Part shown: positions 1 to 6,855 of the stretch, one piece after another
Layout: every line of letters begins with the position of its first letter
How positions within the stretch are numbered: the first letter of the stretch is position 1
NCBI GenBank assembly: GCA_944325235.1
Contig: CALUZE010000017.1
Span: 1-15,854 of the forward strand
Direction: 5' to 3'
Length of the DNA: 15,854 nucleotides
Source of the DNA: an uncultured Elusimicrobiales bacterium
GTDB taxonomy: Bacteria; Elusimicrobiota; Elusimicrobia; Elusimicrobiales; Elusimicrobiaceae
The notes under the pieces: generated by a model
The model's database searches: none
Seen by the model: the letters and a program-made list of their open reading frames with translations, nothing else
What the model was told of the DNA's origin: nothing
Position numbers and translations under genes: made by a program

Positions 1-995
1 ATGCCGAAAGCGGCCTGTGGAATGAAGTGGAAAAAATCGGCGCCAAGCACGGCATTGCCATCGTGCAGGAAACCAAAACCGGCAAAATTTTGGCGGCGGC
101 TTCCTACCCGGTGAAGGACGGGCAGTCCCTGGCGTTCCAGTTTACGTACGAGCCCGGCTCCACGTTAAAGTCCATTGCCATTTCCTCGGCGCTGGACGCG
201 GGCGTCGTGCAGATGACAGACAGCATTGATATGTCCGGCCGCAAGTGGGAAGTTTCCCGCGGCAAAATCGTGCAGGACAACCAGCACGACAAGGACTTTT
301 TGTCCATCCCGGAAATTTTGCAGTTATCGTCCAACATCGGGGCCGGGAAAATCGCCCTGGAACTGGGGGCCAAAAACCTTTTTTATTACTTTAAAGCCTT
401 TGGCTTTGGCACCAAAACGGACATCAATTTTAACGGGGAATCCAAAGGCTATGTGCCGCCGTACAACAAATGGACGGTGGTGGATACGGCCGCCAAAGGC
501 TACGGCTACGGTATCGCCGTAACGCCTATCCAGCTGATAAACGCCTATTCCGCCATTGCCAACGGGGGGATTCTCATGCAGCCGCATATCGTGGACCGCA
601 TTGAATACGCCGGCGGGAAAGTGGAGATAAAGTCCAAACCGGTCAAAATCCGCCGCGTGATTCAAAAGGAAACGTCCGATATGATGAAAAAAGCCCTCCA
701 AAGCGTGGTGGAAGCCGGCTCCGGCAAGCGCGCGCGCATTACCGGCTACCAAGTGGCCGGCAAAACGGGTACCGCCGAAAAACTGAGCAAGGAAGGCGGC
801 TACGCCAAGCGCAAGCACATTGTGTCGTTTTGCGGGTTTGCGCCCGTGTCCGACCCGCAGTTTACCGTGCTGGTGGTGCTGGACGACCCGGACAAATACA
901 GCTTTGGCAGCTCGGCCGCGGCTCCGGTGTTCAAAGAAATTATGGAACGCATGCTGGCCATGAAAGGCGTACCGCCCGACCAGGTGGATTTTTAA
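1..995 (+). CDS. ftsI: FtsI-type penicillin-binding protein, transpeptidase domain (5' end outside window)
   Basis: This is the C-terminal part of a class B penicillin-binding protein, the septal D,D-transpeptidase that crosslinks peptidoglycan in the periplasm. The frame is open from base 3 with no stop, so the N-terminal anchor and most of the pedestal domain lie upstream; the GTG at 27 is internal. All three active-site motifs are present. The serine motif STLK (in YEPGSTLKS) is at 159-170, SSN is at 327-335, and KTG (in VAGKTGTAEK) is at 762-770. The stretch GYGYGIAVTPIQLINAYSAI is typical of FtsI and PBP2. No PASTA domains follow. I chose FtsI over the elongation PBP2 because murF, mraY, ftsW and murG follow directly. 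The gene ends with TAA, 29 bp before murF. The usual next gene, murE, is missing. Confidence 0.9.
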   Translation, partial: AESGLWNEVEKIGAKHGIAIVQETKTGKILAAASYPVKDGQSLAFQFTYEPGSTLKSIAISSALDAGVVQMTDSIDMSGRKWEVSRGKIVQDNQHDKDFLSIPEILQLSSNIGAGKIALELGAKNLFYYFKAFGFGTKTDINFNGESKGYVPPYNKWTVVDTAAKGYGYGIAVTPIQLINAYSAIANGGILMQPHIVDRIEYAGGKVEIKSKPVKIRRVIQKETSDMMKKALQSVVEAGSGKRARITGYQVAGKTGTAEKLSKEGGYAKRKHIVSFCGFAPVSDPQFTVLVVLDDPDKYSFGSSAAAPVFKEIMERMLAMKGVPPDQVDF

Positions 996-1024
996 GAACG
1001 ATTTGATTTTTGTAAGGAGTATGT

Positions 1025-2368
1025 ATGAAACTTGATTTAACCCTCAGCAAAATAGCGAAAATTACCGGTGCGGAACTTATTTCCTCCGCTCCCCAAACGA
1101 AAGTGACGGCTTTCGTAACGGATTCCCGCGTCATCCGCCCCGGCGATGCGTTTATTGCGCTTAAAGGCAAGAACCACGACGCCCGCCAGTTTATCCCCGA
1201 CGTGCTTAAAAAAGGCGCCACGGTGGTGTTGGCGGAAAAAGGGTTTGATATGCCCAAAAACACCCAAGCGTCTTTCCTGCTGGTGGACGATTCGTTAAAA
1301 GCATTGCAGGCCTTGGCCAAATACCACCGGGTAAACAGCACGTTAAAAGTGGCCGCCATCACCGGTTCCAACGGCAAAAGCACCACCAAACAAATGCTGC
1401 GCGCCATTTGCGAAACCGCCGGCGAAACCATTGCCAATATGGGCAATTTCAACAACCAGTTCGGGGTTCCGTTCTCCCTGTTGGAAATCCAACCCAAGCA
1501 CAAATACGGCATTTTTGAACTGGGGGCTTCTCACCCCGGCGACATTGAAGAAACCGCCTCGCTGGCGGTGCCGGATGTGGCCGTGATTACCAACGTGTCG
1601 GCCGCCCATTTGGAATTTTTCCACGATTTGGAAACCGTCTACAAAACCAAAACGGAAATTGCCAAGTGCTTAAATTTCGGCGGGACATTGGTTTACAACG
1701 CCGACGACGCCCTGCTCAGCCGCTTAAATACCGAATTTAAGGGCAAACGCATTTCGTTCGGGTTCCACCCGGGGGCGGATTTGCAGATTTTGGAAACGGA
1801 AAAATTTTCGTTTACCTACAAAGGCGAGGCGTACGTGCTGGACCTGAAACTGGAACACCACGACAAGTTAAACGCCGCCGCCGCGGCCGCCGCGGCCATT
1901 GCGCTGGGGCTGTATATGGACAACGTCAAAAAAGGCCTGCTGAACTACACGCCCATGCCCATGCGCCTGGAACGGCTGCACCAAAAAGGGGTGGAGTTTA
2001 TTTTGGACTGCTACAACGCCAACCCGGCCAGTATGCAAAACGCGCTGGAAATTTTAGGGCGCGAAATCACCAAACCCCGCATTGCCGTGCTGGGCGATAT
2101 GAAGGAACTGGGCGCTACGTCCAAAGAATACCACCGGCTGGTGGCGCGCCAAGTGTTGGATAACGGTGTGGAATATGCCTTTTTGGCCGGGCCGGAAATG
2201 AAATACGCCTACGAAAAGCTCAAAAACGCTCCCGGCGTAAAAGCGTTCTACGCGCCTACTCCCAGCGGGTGGACGAAAAATTTGTCCGCCGTGCTGAAAA
2301 AGGGCGGCACGTGCCTGGTCAAGGCGTCGCGCTCCATGAATTTTGAAAACATCCTCAAGGAGATTTAA
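1025..2368 (+). CDS. murF: UDP-N-acetylmuramoyl-tripeptide--D-alanyl-D-alanine ligase
   Basis: MurF is the cytoplasmic ATP-dependent ligase that adds D-Ala-D-Ala to the UDP-MurNAc-tripeptide. At 447 residues it has the normal family length. The N-terminal UDP-binding domain shows DSR at 33-35. The central ATPase domain has the P-loop GSNGKST at 114-120, then NNQFGVPFSLLE near 143 and VITNVSAAHLEFF near 187. The C-terminal domain has the MurF hallmark DCYNANPASM, then AVLGDMKELG. DCYNANPASM separates it from MurC, MurD and MurE. The region usually reading GxHNxxNALAA has become a run of eight alanines after HHDKLN. The start is set by AAGGAG at 1014-1019, 5 bp before the ATG. An ATG at 1021 is out of frame. 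It sits between ftsI and mraY in one transcription unit. Confidence 0.95.
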   Translation: MKLDLTLSKIAKITGAELISSAPQTKVTAFVTDSRVIRPGDAFIALKGKNHDARQFIPDVLKKGATVVLAEKGFDMPKNTQASFLLVDDSLKALQALAKYHRVNSTLKVAAITGSNGKSTTKQMLRAICETAGETIANMGNFNNQFGVPFSLLEIQPKHKYGIFELGASHPGDIEETASLAVPDVAVITNVSAAHLEFFHDLETVYKTKTEIAKCLNFGGTLVYNADDALLSRLNTEFKGKRISFGFHPGADLQILETEKFSFTYKGEAYVLDLKLEHHDKLNAAAAAAAAIALGLYMDNVKKGLLNYTPMPMRLERLHQKGVEFILDCYNANPASMQNALEILGREITKPRIAVLGDMKELGATSKEYHRLVARQVLDNGVEYAFLAGPEMKYAYEKLKNAPGVKAFYAPTPSGWTKNLSAVLKKGGTCLVKASRSMNFENILKEI

Positions 2369-2374
2369 GACCCC

Positions 2375-3460
2375 ATGTTCTACTACCTCACGTCGTTTAC
2401 GGACAACTGGAGTTTCCTAAACATCTTTAGCTACATCACGTTTCGCACCGGCGCGGCGATTGTAACGTCGTTTTTGCTCACGCTGCTGATCGGCCCGAAA
2501 GTGGTGGCTAAATTGCGCTCGTACAAAATTCAGCAGATAGAGCGTGAATACGGCCCGGCGTCGCACCTGTCCAAAAGCGGCACGCCCACGATGGGGGGCC
2601 TGCTGATTTTTGTCAGCCTGATTGTCAGCGTGCTCCTGTGGGCGCGGCTGGACAGCAACTATATTTGGCTTTTGGTGTTCACCACCGTTACGCTGGGCAT
2701 TGCCGGCGTGATGGACGACTATACCAAACTCGTCAAAAAGAACCCGGAAGGGATGAAGTCCTCCATCAAATTGGCCATCCAGCTGTTTACGGCCGTTGTG
2801 GTGGTGGGGTATCTGGCCATGAACCCGCCCAACGGGGAATATGCCACCTCGCTCATTATTCCGTATATGAGCAAAATGTTTGTAGACTTGTCCGTCTTCT
2901 ATTTTGCTTTTGCCATGCTGGTGATTGTCGGCTCCTCCAACGCCACCAACTTAACGGACGGCCTGGACGGTCTGGCCAGCGGGTGTATGGTGTTCACGGC
3001 GGCGACGTACGCCATTGTGGCGTATGTGGCCGGGAACGTGCATTTTGCCGATTATTTAAAAATCATTTACGTGCCCGGCGCGGGGGAAATTACCGTGTTT
3101 ATGGGCGCGCTCATTGGGGCGTGTGCGGGGTTCTTGTGGTTCAACTCCTACCCGGCCCAAGTGTTTATGGGCGATACGAGCTCGCTATTTTTGGGCGGCG
3201 TAATCGGCACGGCGGCGCTGTGCGTAAAGCAGGAACTGCTCTTGCCGATTGCCGGCGGCATTTTCGTGCTGGAAACACTGTCCGTGATGTTGCAGATGGG
3301 GTATTTTAAACTGACGCACGGCAAGCGGCTGTTTAAAATGGCTCCCATCCACCACCATTTTGAACTCTTGGGCGTGCCGGAGCCGAAAGTCATCGTGCGG
3401 TTTTGGATTGTAAGCGCAATGCTGATGCTGTTGGCGCTGGCATCCTTAAAAATCAGGTAA
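2375..3460 (+). CDS. mraY: Phospho-N-acetylmuramoyl-pentapeptide-transferase
   Basis: MraY is the integral membrane enzyme that transfers phospho-MurNAc-pentapeptide from UDP to undecaprenyl phosphate, forming lipid I at the inner face of the membrane. At 361 residues with many hydrophobic segments it fits the family. Visible motifs in order are PTMGG (71-75), the metal-binding DD pair in GVMDDYTKL (D114, D115), NATNLTDGLDGLA (189-201), FMGDTSSLFLGG (264-275, with the conserved Asp at 267) and the triple histidine in MAPIHHHFELLG (326-328). The fourth motif normally reads GD(T/V)GS, so the Gly to Ser change at 269 is unusual. The ATG lies 6 bp after the murF stop. An AAGGAG at 2357-2362, inside the end of murF, is a plausible though distant ribosome site. 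murD, often found next, is absent. Confidence 0.95.
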   Translation: MFYYLTSFTDNWSFLNIFSYITFRTGAAIVTSFLLTLLIGPKVVAKLRSYKIQQIEREYGPASHLSKSGTPTMGGLLIFVSLIVSVLLWARLDSNYIWLLVFTTVTLGIAGVMDDYTKLVKKNPEGMKSSIKLAIQLFTAVVVVGYLAMNPPNGEYATSLIIPYMSKMFVDLSVFYFAFAMLVIVGSSNATNLTDGLDGLASGCMVFTAATYAIVAYVAGNVHFADYLKIIYVPGAGEITVFMGALIGACAGFLWFNSYPAQVFMGDTSSLFLGGVIGTAALCVKQELLLPIAGGIFVLETLSVMLQMGYFKLTHGKRLFKMAPIHHHFELLGVPEPKVIVRFWIVSAMLMLLALASLKIR

Positions 3461-3463
3461 CGT

Positions 3464-4699
3464 ATGGTCAAGCTGTTTAACAAAGCCCCCAAGCGGCGCA
3501 ATAATTTCATCAAACGCACGCCGACCCTCTACAAAGGCCGCAGCGAGGCGTTTTCGTCCCGCCGCCAGCCGACGGAGTGGAAACCACTGCGCTTGGATAA
3601 ACGGTTGGCGTTTATCACGTTTGCGTTTGTGCTGTTCGGGCTGTTGTTTACGTATTCTTCCAGCGCGTTTGACTCCACGTCCTTTTTCAAACGACAGCTG
3701 TTGTTTGATTTTATGGGCGTTATTGCGGCGCTGTTTTTGGCGCAGACGTACGACAAGCTGCAAAAGCTGAAGATTTTCTCGCCGATGAACTTGATGTACG
3801 TCACATGGGTGTTGCTGATCGTCGTGCTGTTCACGCGCGAACAAGCCAACGTGCACCGCTGGATTGATTTTGGGTTTTTCAAGCTGCAGCCGTCCGAAAT
3901 CGCCAAAGTAACGCTGGTCATTTACGTGGCCGATTACTTGGATAACGTATCGGGCCGCCTGGCCAAAAACTGGAAACTGCTTATCAAACCCATGGCCGTG
4001 GCCGGGGTGACGCTGGCGCTCATTCTGGCCGAAAAAGACATCGGCACCCCGACGCTGATGGGCGCGGTGTTCGTGTTTATGCTGTTGGTGGCCGGGGCAC
4101 GCCTGAAACACTTGGCGGTGCCGGCGGTGGCGATTTCGCCGCTTCTTATCCAGCAGCTTTTGTTTGTGCCGTACCGGCGGGAACGGTTGTTCTCGTTCTT
4201 AAACCCGTTTGAAAAAGCCGGCACCAGCGGCTATCAGTTGGTGCAGTCGTTATTGGCCATCGGGTCGGGCGGCTGGTTTGGCAAAGGACTGGGCAACAGC
4301 GAGCTCAAATTGGAATATCTGCCGGCCGCGCATACGGACTTTATCTTCTCCATTATGTGTGAAGAACTGGGCCTGGTGCGGGTGGTGGTTATTCTGGCGT
4401 TTTTCTGCTGGCTGCTGATACGCGGCATCAGTTTGGCGCGCGTAGCCAAAACGACTTTCCACAGTATGGTCATCTTCGGGTTGACGATTACCATTTGTAT
4501 GCAGGCGTTTTTTAATATGGCTATGGCCGTCGGGCTGCTGCCCACCAAAGGGATTGCGCTGCCGTTCTTTTCGTACGGCGGCTCGTCCGTGATTATGACG
4601 CTGGTGATGATGGGCATTATCCTCAATATGGCCGCGGTGGACAATACCCAAAATAACCTGCGCGACGACATTACAAATTACAAAAACAGGAACAAATAA
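3464..4699 (+). CDS. ftsW: SEDS-family septal peptidoglycan polymerase FtsW
   Basis: FtsW is a polytopic SEDS-family glycosyltransferase that polymerises lipid II into glycan strands with its partner transpeptidase FtsI. At 411 residues it has family hallmarks: HRWIDFGFFKLQPSEIAKV near 131-149, TSGYQLVQSLLAIGSGGWFG near 254-273, HTDFIFSIMCEELG near 290-303 and the terminal LPFFSYGGSSVIMTL near 366-380. D292 in HTDFIF corresponds to the aspartate proposed as catalytic in this family. About 46 strongly basic, polar residues precede the first membrane segment, longer than the short cytoplasmic lead many FtsW proteins carry. The ATG is 3 bp after the mraY stop with only a weak CAGG upstream, so translation is probably coupled. 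FtsW rather than RodA is inferred from the ftsI and murG neighbours. Confidence 0.92.
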   Translation: MVKLFNKAPKRRNNFIKRTPTLYKGRSEAFSSRRQPTEWKPLRLDKRLAFITFAFVLFGLLFTYSSSAFDSTSFFKRQLLFDFMGVIAALFLAQTYDKLQKLKIFSPMNLMYVTWVLLIVVLFTREQANVHRWIDFGFFKLQPSEIAKVTLVIYVADYLDNVSGRLAKNWKLLIKPMAVAGVTLALILAEKDIGTPTLMGAVFVFMLLVAGARLKHLAVPAVAISPLLIQQLLFVPYRRERLFSFLNPFEKAGTSGYQLVQSLLAIGSGGWFGKGLGNSELKLEYLPAAHTDFIFSIMCEELGLVRVVVILAFFCWLLIRGISLARVAKTTFHSMVIFGLTITICMQAFFNMAMAVGLLPTKGIALPFFSYGGSSVIMTLVMMGIILNMAAVDNTQNNLRDDITNYKNRNK

Positions 4700-4703
4700 C
4701 TTT

Positions 4704-5792
4704 ATGAACAGACGCTTTTTGATTGCTTCCGGCGGGACCGGGGGCCATTTCTATCCGGGGCTGGCATTGGGCAAGGAATTGCGCCGGCAAGGTTTAGCCG
4801 TGCTTTTTATCGTGCGCAAAAACGACCCCGCCGCCCAAGTGCTGGAAACGCATAAACTGCGCTACCGGGAAATTGATTTCACGGGCCTGCCCCGCTCCAT
4901 TAATCCCCTGCGGCATTTGCGTTTTTGGGGCAAATTCTTTAAATCCATGTTTGAAACGCGCCGCATTATCAAGGACTTCCGCCCGGACGTCGCCATCGGC
5001 ACGGGGGGATATATTTCCTTCCCGCTTATATTTATGGCGCATTTTTGCGGCGTCAAAACGGCCGTGCACGATTCCAATGCCCGCCTGGGGCTTTCCAACA
5101 AAATCTGCGGCCGCTTTGCCGATTTATTCATGCTGGGCCTGCCTATTCAGAAAAGGCTCAAAAACGCCGTGTTGACCAGCACTCCCATCCGCCAGGAATT
5201 TGCCGAAACGCCCGATAAAACCGCCGTTTTGGAAGGATTAGGGCTGGACCCGGAAAAACACACCGCGCTCGTGTTTGGCGGCAGCCAGGGGGCTAAAGGC
5301 CTGAACGGGGCGTGTGCGGAAATTATTGCCAAACTTTCTAAGCGCGCCACGCGGTGGCAGTTCATCCACATTACGGGGGAACGCTGGTTCGGCGTGATAC
5401 GGGAAAGCTACACCGGCCTGCACAATGTGGCGGTGCTGCCGTATTCGCACGAGATTTACGCCTTAATGCGCGTGGCGGATTTGGCCGTCTGCCGCAGCGG
5501 CGCCAGCACGCTGGCGGAACTGATGTACTGCCGCCTGCCGGCTATTTTGGTGCCGTTTCCGCACGCGGCGGCGGACCACCAATATTATAACGCCAAAATT
5601 CTGGCGGACGCCGGATGTGCGCGCATTGTGCGGGAAGACAAGAACTTAAAAGACCATTTATGGCGCACGTTTACGCGCCTGACCAGCCGCAACAAAGAAC
5701 TGTTTGCCATGCGCGGCGCATACCGACGGTTAAGAATCCCCAACCCGATGACGGCCGCCAAAGGCATTGTCAAACGGCTGCGCAATTTATAA
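4704..5792 (+). CDS. murG: UDP-GlcNAc:lipid I N-acetylglucosaminyltransferase
   Basis: MurG is the peripheral, inner-face glycosyltransferase that adds GlcNAc from UDP-GlcNAc to lipid I, giving lipid II. At 362 residues it has the full GT-B fold motifs. The N-terminal glycine loop is GGTGGH at 10-15, a second loop GTGGYISFP starts near 99, and HDSNARLGLSNK follows at 122-133. That last motif usually reads HEQN, so this is a divergent form. The C-terminal half has FGGSQGAKGLN (191-201), CRSGASTLAEL (263-273, with the conserved Glu at 272) and PFPHAAADHQYYNA (284-297), which contacts UDP-GlcNAc in known structures. AGGAA at 4688-4692 lies 11 bp before the ATG, and the ftsW stop is 4 bp upstream. 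It is the last gene of the unit and two hairpins follow. Confidence 0.95.
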   Translation: MNRRFLIASGGTGGHFYPGLALGKELRRQGLAVLFIVRKNDPAAQVLETHKLRYREIDFTGLPRSINPLRHLRFWGKFFKSMFETRRIIKDFRPDVAIGTGGYISFPLIFMAHFCGVKTAVHDSNARLGLSNKICGRFADLFMLGLPIQKRLKNAVLTSTPIRQEFAETPDKTAVLEGLGLDPEKHTALVFGGSQGAKGLNGACAEIIAKLSKRATRWQFIHITGERWFGVIRESYTGLHNVAVLPYSHEIYALMRVADLAVCRSGASTLAELMYCRLPAILVPFPHAAADHQYYNAKILADAGCARIVREDKNLKDHLWRTFTRLTSRNKELFAMRGAYRRLRIPNPMTAAKGIVKRLRNL

Positions 5793-5796
5793 ACGC

Positions 5797-5827
5797 AAAA
5801 ATCCGCTGTAAAAACAGCGGATTTTTT
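5797..5827 (+). terminator. Intrinsic terminator after murG
   Basis: A perfect 13-bp inverted repeat, AAAAATCCGCTGT (5797-5809) and ACAGCGGATTTTT (5814-5826), encloses an AAAA loop and runs into a T tract. It starts 4 bp after the murG stop and should end the division-cluster transcript. Confidence 0.9.
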
Positions 5828-5848
5828 ATGCGGTATTCAAATGAACAT

Positions 5849-5879
5849 AAAAACCCCGGGTTTTCGCCCGGGGTTTTTT
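5849..5879. terminator. Bidirectional terminator between murG and the pilin gene
   Basis: AAAAACCCCGGG (5849-5860) and CCCGGGGTTTTT (5867-5878) form a perfect 12-bp stem around a TTTTCG loop. Each arm supplies a T tract in one direction. It therefore backs up the murG terminator on the + strand and serves the convergent pilin gene, whose stop is at 5893, on the - strand. Confidence 0.9.
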
Positions 5880-5892
5880 ACTTAAAGCAGGA

Positions 5893-6363
5893 TTAAATAC
5901 CCGTAAAGAATTTGCACATTTGTTCACCGGTATCGGCATCTACCGTGCCTACGTTGCACCCTTTTAATGCGGCCCCGTCACCGAAATCCGGCCGTTGCCA
6001 TAAGTGGTAAATGTACGAAGATTTGCTCCCGGTGTCCGAGCGGTACACATCTACCTGCCCGTTGGCGCCGCCTAATTCATACACAAACAAATTGGTCGTA
6101 AAAACATCCCCATCGCTGTTCCACGTGCCGCCGCGCAAATCCACGTCGGCAATTTGGCGACGGTTGGTGACGGTGGTTTCGTTGGGGTTGGCTTGAAAGT
6201 AGCGTTGGGTGGCGTCCACAATCGCCTTGGCATTGACCAACGCTTCCGAAATGCGGGATTTTTCCACTGCCATTTCGTACTGCGGCAGCGCAATGGCAGA
6301 CAAAATGCCGATAATCAGCACCACCACCATTAATTCAATTAAAGTAAAGCCCTGGTTCTTCAT
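5893..6363 (-). CDS. Type IV pilin-like protein (prepilin)
   Basis: This 156-residue protein has a textbook class III signal, MKNQG|FTLIELMVVVLIIG. Prepilin peptidase should cut after Gly5, leaving an N-methylated Phe and the conserved Glu at mature position 5. The hydrophobic helix runs to about residue 27 and continues as an amphipathic stem (EMAVEKSRISEALVNAKAIV). The C-terminal globular part has two cysteines, C136 and C150, that could close a disulfide loop as in type IVa pilins. Sequence alone does not separate a major pilin from a minor pilin or a type II secretion pseudopilin. No assembly genes (ATPase, PilC, secretin, PilD) are adjacent, so it must rely on machinery elsewhere. AAGGAG (complement of 6369-6374) lies 5 bp before the ATG, and the gene has its own promoter. 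Confidence 0.88.
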   Translation of the reverse strand: MKNQGFTLIELMVVVLIIGILSAIALPQYEMAVEKSRISEALVNAKAIVDATQRYFQANPNETTVTNRRQIADVDLRGGTWNSDGDVFTTNLFVYELGGANGQVDVYRSDTGSKSSYIYHLWQRPDFGDGAALKGCNVGTVDADTGEQMCKFFTGI

Positions 6364-6396
6364 AGATTCTCCTTAACGTAAAATACTGCTAAAAAT

Positions 6397-6424
6397 AGTA
6401 TACAATTTTTGCTCATTTTCTCAA
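6397..6424 (-). promoter_or_regulatory. Sigma70-type promoter of the pilin gene
   Basis: Reading the - strand, TTGAGA (complement of 6419-6424) is followed after 16 bp by TATACT (complement of 6397-6402). Transcription would start near 6390, giving a leader of under 30 nt that contains the AAGGAG ribosome site. Its -35 box is only 14 bp from the -35 box of the divergent promoter at 6439. Confidence 0.7.
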
Positions 6425-6438
6425 CTTATAATTTCCGC

Positions 6439-6467
6439 TTGACGCAATGGAGAAAAAGTATTATACT
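6439..6467 (+). promoter_or_regulatory. Sigma70 promoter of the metal-resistance operon
   Basis: TTGACG (6439-6444) and TATACT (6462-6467) are separated by the ideal 17 bp. Each box is one base from consensus. It reads toward the ArsR-family gene at 6514, and the inverted-repeat operator begins at the next base. Confidence 0.88.
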
Positions 6468-6493
6468 AATATATGAACATATGTTCACATATT
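6468..6493. promoter_or_regulatory. 12-2-12 inverted-repeat operator for the ArsR/SmtB repressor
   Basis: The left half-site is AATATATGAACA (6468-6479), the spacer is TA, and the right half-site is TGTTCACATATT (6482-6493). The halves match as inverted repeats at 11 of 12 positions, with a perfect core TGAACATATGTTCA at 6474-6487. The TGAACA-N2-TGTTCA arrangement is the known operator layout of SmtB, CzrA and CadC-type zinc/cadmium sensors. It covers the expected transcription start, so bound repressor should block the promoter. Confidence 0.82.
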
Positions 6494-6513
6494 TATTTAT
6501 TTAGGATTTACCT

Positions 6514-6855
6514 ATGGCTAAAAATACGACTAAAAAAACTTCGCACCACTGCAAGCCGTCCTTGCAGCTGCCCGAGGAAACCCTCTACGACTTGGCAGAC
6601 TTGTTTAAAGTCTTTGGGGACAGCACCCGCCTGCGCATTTTGTGCGCGTTGTTCGGGTGCGAGCAGTGCGTCCAGCACATTGCGGACGAACTGGGAATGA
6701 CGCACTCGGCCATTTCGCACCAGCTGCGCTTTTTAAAGCAGAACAAACTGGTGAAAAACCGCCGGGAGGGAAAGACGGTATTTTATTCCCTGGCGGATGA
6801 ACACGTAAAACGTATTTTTGACCAAGGGTTGGAACACGTACGGGAGGAATTATGA
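6514..6855 (+). CDS. ArsR/SmtB-family metal-sensing transcriptional repressor
   Basis: This 113-residue winged-helix protein should repress its own operon until zinc or a similar metal binds. The core runs FKVFGDSTRLRILCALFGCE (31-50), then the recognition helix MTHSAISHQLRFLK (62-75) and the wing KNRREGKTVFYSL (81-93). The C-terminal helix carries D95-x-H97-x10-H108-x-x-E111, which is the alpha-5 zinc site pattern of SmtB and CzrA. Extra possible ligands are HHC at 11-13 and C49/C52. In the alpha-3 region only one cysteine of the CadC/ArsR ELCVCD motif is kept (EQCVQH), which argues for a zinc-type sensor over an arsenic or classical CadC sensor. AGGA at 6503-6506 sets the ATG. Its TGA overlaps the ATPase ATG (ATGA), so the two are translationally coupled. 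Confidence 0.92.
   Translation: MAKNTTKKTSHHCKPSLQLPEETLYDLADLFKVFGDSTRLRILCALFGCEQCVQHIADELGMTHSAISHQLRFLKQNKLVKNRREGKTVFYSLADEHVKRIFDQGLEHVREEL

Noticed and set aside
2638..3309. Open frame of 223 codons inside mraY in another frame
   Set aside because: It overlaps an intact mraY with all motifs. Arg- and Cys-rich shadow translation is expected in GC-rich DNA.
5797..5879. Two hairpins in a row considered as part of a repeat or CRISPR-like array
   Set aside because: The two stems differ in sequence, each has a T tract, and they lie between convergent genes, so they are simple terminators.
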